Assembly (NCBI GenBank): GCA_003023105.1
Contig: PXSZ01000062.1
Coordinates: 1 to 26,582, forward strand
DNA from: Bacteroidetes bacterium QH_10_64_37
GTDB lineage: Bacteria; Bacteroidota; Rhodothermia; Rhodothermales; Salinibacteraceae
Reading direction: 5' to 3'
DNA length: 26,582 nt
Shown here: in pieces, positions 15,801 through 23,857 of the stretch
Position numbering within the stretch: the stretch's first letter is position 1
Layout: every line of letters starts with the position of its first letter
Program-made: the position numbers and the translations under genes
Notes under the pieces: generated by a model
The model's database searches: none
What the model saw: only the letters and a program-made list of their open reading frames with translations
Told to the model about the DNA's origin: nothing

Positions 15801-16589
15801 AAACGGTCCGCCTTCGAGTCGGCATCAGTCCCCTTTACGTCGCGGGAAAACAGTTTCAGAAGTTTTGCCAACAGCACGTTGAGGGAACTTCTGAAGGGAG
15901 GCGCGGGCCAGTCTCTTTCGGTGAAGCAAATCAATACCCTCCAGCACACTCTCTTCGTAAACGAGGGGGGCACGTTTTCGGCCCGGCCTCTTCCCGAAGA
16001 AGCCCAGTTTACGGCGGCATTCCACGCCGGGGTCGCCGATTACAATGCAGACGGACACGAGGACCTCTTTCTCAGTCAGAACTTCTTCGCGGTCCGACCG
16101 ACGTTCCCGCGTCTGGACGCTGGTCGGGGGCTCTGGTTGAAGGGCGACGGGACGGGGGGATTCGAGCCGGTCCCCGGGCACGTCAGCGGCGTGACGGTCA
16201 ATGGCGAACAGCGGGGCGCCGCCTTCGGGGACTTTAACAACGATGGACGGGCCGACCTTGCGGTATCCCAGAATGGAGCGGCCACGAAGCTGTACGTAAA
16301 TCGGTCCGAGGCGACGGGGCTCACCGTTCGGCTGATGGGGACGCCCTTGAATCAAGCGGGGATTGGGTCGAGTGTGCGGCTTCTCTACAAGAACGGCACC
16401 GCTGGGCCACGCCGGGAAATTCGAGCAGGGGGTGGTTACTATTCTCAGCGAAGCCCTGAGCAGGTGCTCGGCCAATCGGCCTCCGTCGAGGCGATCGAGG
16501 TTCGATGGTTTGATGGACGGGTGGATACCGCTCGGGTTACCGGAGATCCGACGCGGCAAGTGATCTCCCACCCCCAGAATCAGCAATAG
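12852..16589 (+). CDS. large lipoprotein with two FG-GAP/VCBS propellers, each ending in an ASPIC/UnbV domain (double CRTAC1)
   Basis: A 1245-residue exported lipoprotein (lipobox LFGC, Cys26). The chain is a tandem of two similar modules. Module 1 (about 60-640) has calcium-loop repeats DxDxDG or close variants beginning near residues 92, 144, 194, 310, 362, 441 and 526, then an ASPIC/UnbV domain (566-640: NGIGAKITLE … REITAGGEYLSS … VEWPDGTQRVI). A Ser-rich linker (645-662) follows. Module 2 (663-1245) has repeats near 707, 814, 873, 924, 958 (degenerate), 1063 and 1127, then a second ASPIC domain (1166-1240: QAGIGSSVRLLY … REIRAGGGYYSQ … VRWFDGRVD). Proteins of this kind are commonly found with SusC/SusD pairs in Bacteroidota and are thought to bind substrate at the surface; function is not established. 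It is divergent from susC-susD across a 1-kb gap. Start ATG at 12852 gives the signal peptide directly. Confidence 0.9.
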   Translation: MKKQVWPVGTVMLALFAILFGFLFGCEAPTERDWKQEEGYRWAELDPGSGSGPGFRKRSSSATGIEFENQLTDADIKQNQHFMNGSGVAAGDINGDGWPDLYFAQLNGPNHLYENLGGFSFRAVPDSADVPHEDRYSTGVTFADIDGDGDLDLLVGSMSHGTVAYLNDGDGQFSRWDRSPIETGMGTTTFALADIDGDADLDLYVTNYKERSAEDIYARDEIATENIVQRERTDDGVRVSIDSSFSDHFAIVGAEDVRGPAETGEVDALYLNQGGGSFRSVEALEERFRGPEGTPRGLAHDWGLNASFQDLNDDGHPDLYVNNDFWTPDRVWINQGDGVFRAIDPLALRNQSFSSMTVDFADINRDGALDIFATEMLSAQHTRRLRQHTPQGPFPADEIESRPQYNRNSLYVNRGDNTYAEVSYYSGLEATEWSWGVRFQDVDLDGYADALVNTGFSHDVQDMDSRREMGRRMSRAPEQRFITEYPPLRLRNKAFRNEGDLTFADKSAEWGYATGDDISHGLATADFDKDGDLDLATNRLNAPAGIYENETTAPRIAVQLSGRPPNTNGIGAKITLEGGAGDGAPQRREITAGGEYLSSSTPTVVFAADAENPDHTLSVEWPDGTQRVIDSVRANRIYEIEQPSAPDDSSSANSSSTPSSGKEQPIFEDVSGRLSHQHHENEYDDFRLQPLLPAKLSQQGPGLSWIDYDADGDEDLFIGTGQGGQLAVYENDGTGAFTARDLGTLTDTAAVDQTTILGWPTEAGTQIMIGTSNYEVQNAKRPSARHVLAREEGLTPQKPIPGTWSATGPLAAADYDGDGDVDLFVGGRLIRGQYPWDASSRLFRNAEGTFALDQKNSDTFLNLGLVTGALFTDYDGDGDPDLLLSRAWDSLKLYRNDRGTFRNVTDAVGLAQHTGWWNGVTTGDFTGNGQPDIVATNWGTNTPYQIDTGRPLRMYYGDFNRDRRGEIIEARYDPELNGYVPRRKRSAFESASVPFTSRENSFRSFANSTLRELLKGGAGQSLSVKQINTLQHTLFVNEGGTFSARPLPEEAQFTAAFHAGVADYNADGHEDLFLSQNFFAVRPTFPRLDAGRGLWLKGDGTGGFEPVPGHVSGVTVNGEQRGAAFGDFNNDGRADLAVSQNGAATKLYVNRSEATGLTVRLMGTPLNQAGIGSSVRLLYKNGTAGPRREIRAGGGYYSQRSPEQVLGQSASVEAIEVRWFDGRVDTARVTGDPTRQVISHPQNQQ

Positions 16590-16665
16590 ACATGCCCGCG
16601 TCGAAGTCCACTCATTGCCACCATACACGTCGGAAGCCAGTCCCATGCCCTCCTGATCAGCGATC

Positions 16666-16976
16666 GTGGATTTGTCGGGTGCGCTCCTTGTCTGTCTGTG
16701 AGCCATCGGGCTCTTTGGGTGTGGGGGAGGAACGCCGAGTTCGAAGGCCACGACCGCAGAGGAAGATCCATTCGCCACCTGCACGTTACGAATCCAATCG
16801 CTGGGCAGTGATCCGCAGGGCGAGTATCGGGAGCGGGGACCGCTCTACACGGGCGACGACGTCGAGTCGCACACGCAGAACGTCTGGCCCATCGACGTGA
16901 CCGTGGGGCGCATCGGGACGACGTGTTCATCCTGTATTCGACCCGCGAGTCGTGGCTCATGGAGAGTTACACGTGA
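16666..16976 (+). pseudogene. decayed lipoprotein gene of unknown family
   Basis: Reading from the in-frame GTG at 16666 gives a lipoprotein-like signal, ALLVCL-stop-AIGLFGCGGG, with an intact lipobox (LFGC) but a TGA inside the hydrophobic core. The same frame then runs without a stop through LGSDPQGEYRERGPLYTGDD and TQNVWPIDVTV. At a GGGG run near 16905-16908 the sensible reading moves to another frame, AHRDDVFILYSTRES, ending at TGA 16974-16976. A stop plus a frameshift in a short signal-bearing frame suggests a remnant of an exported enzyme or binding protein. I do not recognise the family; the segment around NVWPIDVTV and VFILYSTR reads like two beta-propeller strands. It lies just downstream of the double-CRTAC1 gene, same strand, and may once have been part of that unit. 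Confidence 0.5.
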
Positions 16977-17041
16977 CGAATCAGACATGAAGGATATCTT
17001 GTCCTTGCGTAGACGGTCATTTCGGAGCAAAGAATCATCCT

Positions 17042-18142
17042 CTATGCATCCACCCCCACCGCCCCGTCAACAGACACGTATCCGTCCTCGCTCAACCGCT
17101 CCACGAGGCCCTCCTTGATCTCGCGCACGAGCGCCGGCCCCTCGTAGGTGAGTGCTGTGTAGAGCTGCACCAGCGATGCCCCGGCCCGAATTTTGGCGTA
17201 GGCCGAGTCGGCATCGTGCACGCCCCCCACCCCAATAATTGGAATGTCGCTGTCGGTTGTCTGATAGAGGTAGCGCACCAATCGGGTCGATCGTGCCTCC
17301 AAGGGTCGCCCGCTGAGCCCTCCGTCCCCAATCTCCGACAGCCGCTCTTGGGAGGTCTGGAGGCCCTCTCGGTCCGAGGCCGTGTTGGCGGCGACGAACC
17401 CATCCACCTCCTGCGCCTCCGCCACAGCGATGATCTCCTCCAGTTGAGTGTCAAACAGAACCTCGCCGCTGAGAGGTGGGCTCAACTTCACCAACACGGG
17501 CACCGCCAGCCCCGGGGCCTTCTGCTCCGACGCGATCGCGCTGAGCAACGCGTCGAGGGCCGACGGGTCCTCGAACGTGCGTCCGTCCGCCGTATTCGGA
17601 CACGAGACGTTGAGCGTCACGTAGTCCGCCTCCGACACCAGCGTTCGGAAGCTCGTCTGGTAATCGTTCAGGGCCGCCGCCGCCATGATGTCGGGATCGG
17701 GGGTCTTAGCCAGGTTGATGCCCAGGGACCGAGACCGGTCCGAGCGACTCCGTTTCAGCCGCTCCGCCACTGCCTCGGCGCCGTCGTTGTTGAGCCCCAG
17801 TCGGTTGATGAGAGCCTCATCGTCCGGCAGCCGGAAGGCCCGCGGCTTCGGATTGCCGGAGGCGGGATGGGCACTCACGGACCCGACCTCCACGAAACCG
17901 AACCCTACCGCCTCCCAGAACGGAACGAGCCGGGCGTTCTTGTCGGCCCCGGCGGCCAGCCCCACGGGATTGGGAAACGTCTTTCCCCAGAGCCGCTGCT
18001 TGAGCCGCTCGTCCTCAAATCCGTACCGCGATTGGACGAGAGGGAGCGCCGTGCGCTGGAGGATCTCGGCGGCGCGAAGACTGGCCGCATGCGCACGCTC
18101 GGCGTTCATTCGAAAAAGCACCGGACGAAGAAGGCGGTACAT
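17042..18142 (-). CDS. pyrD: dihydroorotate dehydrogenase, class 2-like (quinone-linked)
   Basis: FMN enzyme of pyrimidine synthesis that oxidises dihydroorotate to orotate. Class 2 enzymes sit on the inner membrane and pass electrons to quinone. The product is 366 residues. Seen: the N-terminal helical membrane-docking segment of class 2 (MYRLLRPVLFRMNAERAHAA); NPVGLAAGADKNA (58-70); GFVEVGSVSAHPASGNPKPR (82-101); NRLGLNNDGAEAV (113-125); GINLAKTP (141-148); the substrate motif NVSCPNT (178-184); VLVKLSPPL; SGRPL; and IIGVGGVHDADSAYAKIRAGASLVQLYTALTYEGP. Classical class 2 enzymes have Ser as catalytic base where this protein has Cys181; Cys is typical of class 1. It lies 110 nt downstream of the large peptidase/barrel gene on the same strand, which may be chance. 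Start ATG at 18142. Confidence 0.94.
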   Translation of the reverse strand: MYRLLRPVLFRMNAERAHAASLRAAEILQRTALPLVQSRYGFEDERLKQRLWGKTFPNPVGLAAGADKNARLVPFWEAVGFGFVEVGSVSAHPASGNPKPRAFRLPDDEALINRLGLNNDGAEAVAERLKRSRSDRSRSLGINLAKTPDPDIMAAAALNDYQTSFRTLVSEADYVTLNVSCPNTADGRTFEDPSALDALLSAIASEQKAPGLAVPVLVKLSPPLSGEVLFDTQLEEIIAVAEAQEVDGFVAANTASDREGLQTSQERLSEIGDGGLSGRPLEARSTRLVRYLYQTTDSDIPIIGVGGVHDADSAYAKIRAGASLVQLYTALTYEGPALVREIKEGLVERLSEDGYVSVDGAVGVDA

Positions 18143-18252
18143 GCGGGCTCAAGGCCGTCAGCCAGAGGGACGAGGAAAGACGCCGTTCCATTGGACCTGC
18201 ACACAGGACGCTTCGTTTCCCCAACCTCAACTCACCAACTCATGACTCAATC

Positions 18253-21200
18253 CTACCACCCTGGCCGCAGGATGACGCCGAAGTCCCAGTTCTTGGAGCG
18301 CTGGAACGTGCGGGCGTAGAAGGCCTCGAGGATGATCGCCCCCAGCACGTTCACGCGGGCCGACACCCCGGCACTCGTCACCGGCTGTGCCGCCACCGAG
18401 CCGCTCGCGTTCGGGTTCGACTGCCCAATGGTGTTCGATGAGAAGGACGGCTCCGTCAGATCTTCGCTCGTCCACGCCACCCCCGCGTCGGCGAAGAGCA
18501 CCAGATCGGTCGGCAGGTACTTGAAGGTGGCGAGACTCAAGACCTCCGGCCCGAGAAGCGGAACCCGAAGTTCGGCACTGCCGAGCGCCATCCGCGTCCC
18601 ATACAGCCGTCCAATTCGGCAGATGCCTCGACGCTGGCACTTCGGCTCCTCGAAGATCGAATTGAAGCTGTAGCCCCGCACGAAGCCGATCTGATAGGGA
18701 TCGCCGAGGGTCTCCCGGACGAAGAGGTCCGTAATGCCTCCCTGGAACTGCCCTGCGCCGTAGTTGCCCCGGTGAAGTCCGCGAAAGGCGAACGTCACCG
18801 GCTCGCGGAAGAAGTAGCGGCGGTAGTCGGCCAGGACGGACACGTAGTTTCGGGAGCCGAACTGGGGCGTCACCTGAAAGCGATAGCGCCCGCCCTGCAG
18901 GGGCGAGGTGAGCCCAGAGTTCGAAAAGTCCCCGACGTACGCAAGACTCGCCCGCCCGAAGTAGAGGGGATCCCGCTCCGCCCCCGGCAAGTCTATCCGC
19001 CGCGACCGTCCATATCGACTGAACGTGCGCGCCGTCACGTCGAATCCGTAGCGCGTCCCCCCCAGGCCCAACTCGAGTCGATTCGTCTGCGAGAATGGAT
19101 AACTCGCCTGCGTGCCCACCTGCGTCCGGAAAATCCGCTGTACGATCTGCACGAAGTTTCCGTTGGCCGTGCGGCCCAACTGTCCAAACGCCGACGGCTG
19201 ATGCGACACGCTCACCCCGTAGTTCATCCGATTTTTCCGATTGGAATAGAAGACGCCCCCCCCAATGTCCTTGATCGTCCCATTGGCCTGGACGAACACA
19301 CTCAAGTTCTGGTGCCCGAGAATATCACCGAACATAAAGCCGACCCCGCCGGCCACCTGCGGCCCAAACGTCCCTCCGACCGACGTCCCGACGGAGGGCG
19401 GCACAATTCGGTCGAGGTAGAGCCGATCACTGGCCTTGGTCGGGGTGATTGGACCCAGGCCCTCCAACCCCGTCAGCGGATCGTTCAGGTAACTGTCCAC
19501 CAGCCCTCCTCCGGTCGGCTGCACGGGCGGAAGCACCGCGGCCGTGCTGGCCTCTCCCTCGGGCGCCACTCGCTCGCCCTCCGTCTTCTCCGCCGGACGC
19601 CCCACGATCGAGTAGCCGCCGTTCGAGAACACCGAAAACATCATCCGCCCGCTCCGGCGGGCCACCGACAGGGCCGGCGACAGGGCCGTGATGCCACTTG
19701 CGCCGGTCTGGATCTTGGTGACGCGGTACGTGGCCTTCTCATCCAGGTCGTAGCGGTAGACGTCCTTGAACCCATCCTGGTCGGCGATAAAGTAAACGCT
19801 GCGGCCGTCCGGACTAAACTGAGGATTGTGCTGCATGCCCGTAGAAAAGGGCCGGATCGTCCGGATCTTGCCCGACTCCACGTTAATCAGACCGATGCGC
19901 TCCTCGCCGTATTCGAGGGTTTCGAAGTTGGTGCCGTTCGGCCCGCGGTCGGTCGTGAAGGCGAGGGTCTCCCCGTCGGGCGACCACGTGGGCTGCAGGT
20001 CCGCGTAGCGGTCGTTGGTAAGCTGGCGCGCCCTTTCCGCCTCGAGATCATAGACGTACAGGTCACTTATCCCTCCTTGAAGGCCCGAAAACGCGATGTG
20101 CTGCCCGTCGGGCGACCACGCCAGGTTGTGGATCGCCCCCACGTCCTCGACCACCGTGCGCGTTTTAATCTCGCCGGTCTTGACGTTAAACGTGTTGATC
20201 TCGTTGCGGCCCTCCGCGAACGTGAGAAACGCAAACTTTCGCCCATCGGGCGACCACGATCCCGCCGAGTCGATGAACCGAAGCGCGTCGAAGTGGGGGT
20301 TCGACCGGGTGCCCTCGAGCTGCTGCACGATCTCGCCGGTCTCGGCGTCGGCGACGAAGAGATTGGTGTTGAAGAGATTGCGCCGCGAGATGAAGGCCAC
20401 GTACCGCCCGTCCGGGCTCACGGCCGGGGAAATGTTGAGCTGGTACTCGCCCCCAGGATTCCCGATCACCGCTTTGCCGATGGAATCGACTGGGGTTCGC
20501 TCCTTGGCGGCCGGCAGGAAAGTCTCCCTCGTGGCCTGCTTCCATTCCGCTGAGAGGGAGTCGGCCGTGATGCCGAGCGTATACACGAAGGCCGAGTCCA
20601 CGCCCACGCGGCCGCTCATTTTGTAAAGGTCCGTCACAGCCGCGTCGCCGTACTTTCCGCCGATGTAAGCCATGTAGGCCTGCCCGTAGCGGTAGGGGAA
20701 GTATTCCTGGCTGCGGGTGAGTTGCTCAATGGTGGGAAGGTCCTCGCGCAGGGCCGCGTCTCGCATCCACATGGCCGTGTGCGAGTCTGTGCGACCCACC
20801 GACAGGTACTCGGCCATGCCTTCAATGAACCACAGCGGCATGTCGCGGAGCGAAAAGCCCTCGTTGTTTTTGCGAAGGGCAATGTCGTACTGAAAGGAGT
20901 GGACCAACTCGTGCCCCAGGACGTGGTCGGTCTCCGCGTAGCTCCCCGTGAGCGGCATGATGACCCGCTCCTTGATGCTTTCCGTCACGCCGCCCGTGCC
21001 CTGCCCGAGCTGTCCCTGCACGGCGTTGGTCTGCTGAAAGTCTGGGCTGTTGGCGTAAAAGATTAGCGGCTTTCTCTTCTGAAACTCCCGGAGGAAGGTG
21101 CGTGAGTGGCGGTCGTACCACCGTTCGGCCATCCGGGCCGCGTCTTCGACGGCCTGCCGCTCGGACGGGTAGAAGTAGATGTCAAACTGATTCGTCTCGA

Positions 21201-21330
21201 ATGTTTTGAAGTTGAATTGCTCGTACTGGACCTTATTCTGCCCGAAGTACTGGGCCGACGCCGTCCCCACGGCCCCAACCATCGAGAAGACAAAGAGAGC
21301 AAGGGTGGCGCGTAGGATCAGTCGTCGCAT
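18253..21330 (-). CDS. outer-membrane protein fusing a zinc-peptidase domain, a PD40/TolB-like propeller and a beta-barrel
   Basis: A 1025-residue exported protein (from the ATG at 21330; a TTG four codons earlier is less likely). Signal peptide to about residue 26 (GTASA, then QYFG). Peptidase-like domain about 30-270, with the gluzincin motif HELVH (140-144) and WFIEGMAEYLS, whose Glu170 is the likely third zinc ligand. Propeller about 290-560 with repeats SPDGRYVAFISRR, SPDGRKFAFLTF, SPDGQHIAFSG, SPDGETLAFTTDRG and SPDGRSVYFIAD. A Pro/Glu-rich linker follows, then a C-terminal region of about 400 residues rich in alternating strands. It resembles a BamA/TamA-type surface-antigen barrel and ends in an aromatic residue (FGVILRPGW). 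A pair of cysteines (PKCQRRGICR) may bridge in a surface loop. It may present a protease and a propeller on the periplasmic side of an outer-membrane barrel; substrate unknown. Divergent from mrdA. Confidence 0.8.
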   Translation of the reverse strand: MRRLILRATLALFVFSMVGAVGTASAQYFGQNKVQYEQFNFKTFETNQFDIYFYPSERQAVEDAARMAERWYDRHSRTFLREFQKRKPLIFYANSPDFQQTNAVQGQLGQGTGGVTESIKERVIMPLTGSYAETDHVLGHELVHSFQYDIALRKNNEGFSLRDMPLWFIEGMAEYLSVGRTDSHTAMWMRDAALREDLPTIEQLTRSQEYFPYRYGQAYMAYIGGKYGDAAVTDLYKMSGRVGVDSAFVYTLGITADSLSAEWKQATRETFLPAAKERTPVDSIGKAVIGNPGGEYQLNISPAVSPDGRYVAFISRRNLFNTNLFVADAETGEIVQQLEGTRSNPHFDALRFIDSAGSWSPDGRKFAFLTFAEGRNEINTFNVKTGEIKTRTVVEDVGAIHNLAWSPDGQHIAFSGLQGGISDLYVYDLEAERARQLTNDRYADLQPTWSPDGETLAFTTDRGPNGTNFETLEYGEERIGLINVESGKIRTIRPFSTGMQHNPQFSPDGRSVYFIADQDGFKDVYRYDLDEKATYRVTKIQTGASGITALSPALSVARRSGRMMFSVFSNGGYSIVGRPAEKTEGERVAPEGEASTAAVLPPVQPTGGGLVDSYLNDPLTGLEGLGPITPTKASDRLYLDRIVPPSVGTSVGGTFGPQVAGGVGFMFGDILGHQNLSVFVQANGTIKDIGGGVFYSNRKNRMNYGVSVSHQPSAFGQLGRTANGNFVQIVQRIFRTQVGTQASYPFSQTNRLELGLGGTRYGFDVTARTFSRYGRSRRIDLPGAERDPLYFGRASLAYVGDFSNSGLTSPLQGGRYRFQVTPQFGSRNYVSVLADYRRYFFREPVTFAFRGLHRGNYGAGQFQGGITDLFVRETLGDPYQIGFVRGYSFNSIFEEPKCQRRGICRIGRLYGTRMALGSAELRVPLLGPEVLSLATFKYLPTDLVLFADAGVAWTSEDLTEPSFSSNTIGQSNPNASGSVAAQPVTSAGVSARVNVLGAIILEAFYARTFQRSKNWDFGVILRPGW

Positions 21331-21916
21331 AAGAATGGCCAAAGGGGGTCAGCGAGGCTTAACGGAAAATACACCCAGAGGGCGATGTTCGTCATATCGG
21401 TTGGTGCCGGGAAAGGTTCAGTCGTTACGGGCCGTTTGCGGAAGTCAGAACTCTTTCCGACCGGTCGTTGCCCGAGGGTCCGATGATGCCCCGGTCCGTT
21501 CGCGTTGGCACTCCGTTCGGCCCGACGCGGGGGCGCGGAAAACGGGCGACGCGACGAACCAACGCTCTCTCCGCATCTCCATGTCTCCCCTCCTATCCGT
21601 ATTTTCGACAGGGGACAACCTGAAGTAATAGCACTTCAGGGACAAGGAATAACCACCTCGCTCCAACGACAGTCGGGGCGCGATCTCATCGAGAATGGCA
21701 CGCAGGTTGCGACTTCGGATCGTTGTAAACCGCTTCCACGAGGTCAGGGGTCCGAGAGAGATGAAACGAGACTGTGTTCTCTTTCCCGGTCCCGGAGTCT
21801 CCCGTGCAACCCACGGTCTTCCCTGACGTTTGAGAGAGGCGTGTGCAGGTGATCTCCATCGATCGCTTCCGCCGTTCTCACTCTACCCGCCCTTCCGTTG
21901 AGCCGACCGAGCCCGT
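21331..21916. other. intergenic region between divergent peptidase/barrel gene and mrdA
   Basis: No supportable gene in 586 nt; open frames on both strands are shadow-like. It must contain two divergent promoters, but no clear -10/-35 pair was found. An inverted repeat at 21619-21640 is the only notable structure. The usual mreB/mreC/mreD genes that often precede mrdA are absent. Confidence 0.5.
21619..21640. repeat. perfect inverted repeat in a divergent promoter region
   Basis: CCTGAAGT (21619-21626) and ACTTCAGG (21633-21640) form perfect eight-base arms around six bases, flanked on both sides by GGACAA-like steps. No T-run follows on either strand, so an operator is more likely than a terminator. 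It lies 277 nt before mrdA and 289 nt before the divergent gene. Confidence 0.5.
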
Positions 21917-23845
21917 ATGGACGAGTACCGCACTCGCGTTCGGACCTACGCCGGGGTCGTCCTCGTCGTCTTTGTACTGCTCGGCCTGCGCCTTGTGCAG
22001 TTGCAGGGGCTTAGCGGAGCGACCGAGGACGGCATTCCGCCGGGCAGTGCCGTGCGCGAGCAGGCCGTCGACCCGTCGCGGGGCGCCATGTACGACCGGG
22101 GCGGCACGCTCTTGGTGGACAACCAGCCCACCTACACGATCCTGCTTACGCCCCGGTACTTCGACCGTTCGAAGGCCCCCCTCCTGGCCGACCTGCTCGG
22201 CGTGGCCGACTCGACGGTGCGCAACAGATTGCACGAGGCACGTGAGCGAAACGCCTTCCGGCCCACCCCTTCCTTTCAGGAGGTGTCGTTCGAAACGTTC
22301 AGTCGCGTGCAGGAGCACCTGTACGAGCTTCCGGGCGTCTCATACGACGTGAAGCTCCGACGGCGCTACCACACGTCCGCCCGCGCCGCTCACGCCCTCG
22401 GGTACATTCAGGAGATCGACGACCAGACCCTCGCCCGGAAACGGTCGCAGGGCTACCGACTCGGCGACCGCATCGGGCAGACGGGGCTCGAACACGCCTA
22501 CGAGTCCGTCCTGCGGGGGGAGCGGGGCCGCGAGTTCGTGCTCGTCAACGTGCGCGGCACGGAGATCATGCCGTATCGCAACGGATCGAAGAACGAGCCG
22601 CCGGTCAGTGGCTACGACCTGCACCTCACCCTCGACCACCAGCTGCAGGCCTTCGCCGAGTCGCTGTTCGTGGGCAAACGGGGGGCGGCCCTCGCGCTCG
22701 ACCCGGACACCGGCGGCATTCTGTCACTCGTCAGCAAGCCGGACTTTGACCCCGGCCTCTTTTCGCAGTCGGTGAGCACGTCCGTGTGGGACACTCTCCG
22801 CTCGGCCTCCCACGATCCGCTTTACAACCGAGCCACCCAGAGCGGCTATCCGCCCGGCTCCATCTGGAAGCCGTTCATGGCCCTCGTCGCCCTCCAGACG
22901 GACATGCTTACCGCGGACGAGCAGATGGACTGTCCGGCCGGCTACCGCATCGGCCGGCGCGTCTTCAGCAATCACGGCGGGAAGGACGAGGGAATGATTA
23001 CGGTGAAGAAAGCCATCGAGGTGTCGTGCAACACCTTTTTCTACCAGGTGATGGACGAGATGAGTCTGGAGACCTGGCACGACTGGGCCCTGAAATTTGG
23101 ATTTGGCAAGGAGGTCCCGCTCGACGGCTTCCGGCAGACCTCGGGCCTCATCCCGGACTCGTCTTACTTCGAGCGCACCTACGGACGATGGACGCAGGGT
23201 TACACGATCAATCTCGGGATCGGGCAGGGCGACATGTCGGTGACCCCCCTTCAGCTGGCCCGGTATGCGGCCGCCCTGGGCAACGGGGGCACCCTCCCCA
23301 TGCCCCACTTCATTCGGAAAGCCGTGCATCCCGAAACCGACGCGGTGTACCGCCCGGAGATTCCTGCCTCCGACTCCATTCCCATCGACCCGGCCCACTT
23401 CAACGCGGTGCAGGAGGGCATGCATCGCGTGATGACCGACGGCACGGGCAAGTGGGTACAAATTCCGGACATTCCGAGTGCGGGGAAGACGGGCACCGCC
23501 CAGAACCCGCACGGCGAGGACCACTCCCTGTTCATCATGTTTGCGCCGTATGAGGATCCCGAGATCGCCCTCGCGGTGGTCGTCGAGAATGCGGGCTACG
23601 GGGCCACCGCCGCGGCCCCCATCGCCAGCCTGATGGCCGAAAAGTATCTGACCGGCACCATTGCGGACACCTGGGAGCGGCGCTACTGGCAGCGGCGCCT
23701 GCGCGAAAAGGTGCGCAGCGGACCGGACGAGGAGGAGGCTGAACCGGATTCCTCCGCCTCACCCTCCCAGCCGGCCTCTACTCCGGCCGCTCAGGTCTCA
23801 ACGCAGCCATCTGATTCCTCTCGCACGGAGGCGCCCTCTCGGTAA
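21917..23845 (+). CDS. mrdA: penicillin-binding protein 2 (elongasome transpeptidase)
   Basis: Class B PBP that crosslinks peptidoglycan during cell elongation, anchored in the inner membrane, working with RodA. The product is 642 residues. Seen: a single N-terminal transmembrane helix (about 11-30); the pedestal motif with SRGAMYDRGGTLL (54-66); a PBP2-type dimerisation region; the transpeptidase triad SxxK as YPPGSIWKP (Ser315, Lys318), SCN (370-372) and KTGT (524-527); then a Glu/Ser/Pro/Thr-rich low-complexity tail (about 610-642). The order and spacing match PBP2 rather than FtsI. Start ATG at 21917 precedes the membrane helix directly. It is 12 nt upstream of rodA, so the two form an operon. 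No MreC or MreD gene precedes it, which differs from many genomes. Confidence 0.95.
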   Translation: MDEYRTRVRTYAGVVLVVFVLLGLRLVQLQGLSGATEDGIPPGSAVREQAVDPSRGAMYDRGGTLLVDNQPTYTILLTPRYFDRSKAPLLADLLGVADSTVRNRLHEARERNAFRPTPSFQEVSFETFSRVQEHLYELPGVSYDVKLRRRYHTSARAAHALGYIQEIDDQTLARKRSQGYRLGDRIGQTGLEHAYESVLRGERGREFVLVNVRGTEIMPYRNGSKNEPPVSGYDLHLTLDHQLQAFAESLFVGKRGAALALDPDTGGILSLVSKPDFDPGLFSQSVSTSVWDTLRSASHDPLYNRATQSGYPPGSIWKPFMALVALQTDMLTADEQMDCPAGYRIGRRVFSNHGGKDEGMITVKKAIEVSCNTFFYQVMDEMSLETWHDWALKFGFGKEVPLDGFRQTSGLIPDSSYFERTYGRWTQGYTINLGIGQGDMSVTPLQLARYAAALGNGGTLPMPHFIRKAVHPETDAVYRPEIPASDSIPIDPAHFNAVQEGMHRVMTDGTGKWVQIPDIPSAGKTGTAQNPHGEDHSLFIMFAPYEDPEIALAVVVENAGYGATAAAPIASLMAEKYLTGTIADTWERRYWQRRLREKVRSGPDEEEAEPDSSASPSQPASTPAAQVSTQPSDSSRTEAPSR

Positions 23846-23857
23846 TCTCATCCGTCC

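Noticed and set aside
21445..21852. Frames of 73 and 115 codons in the gap before mrdA, considered as a possible mreD remnant.
   Set aside because: No hydrophobic membrane segments and no resemblance to MreC or MreD.
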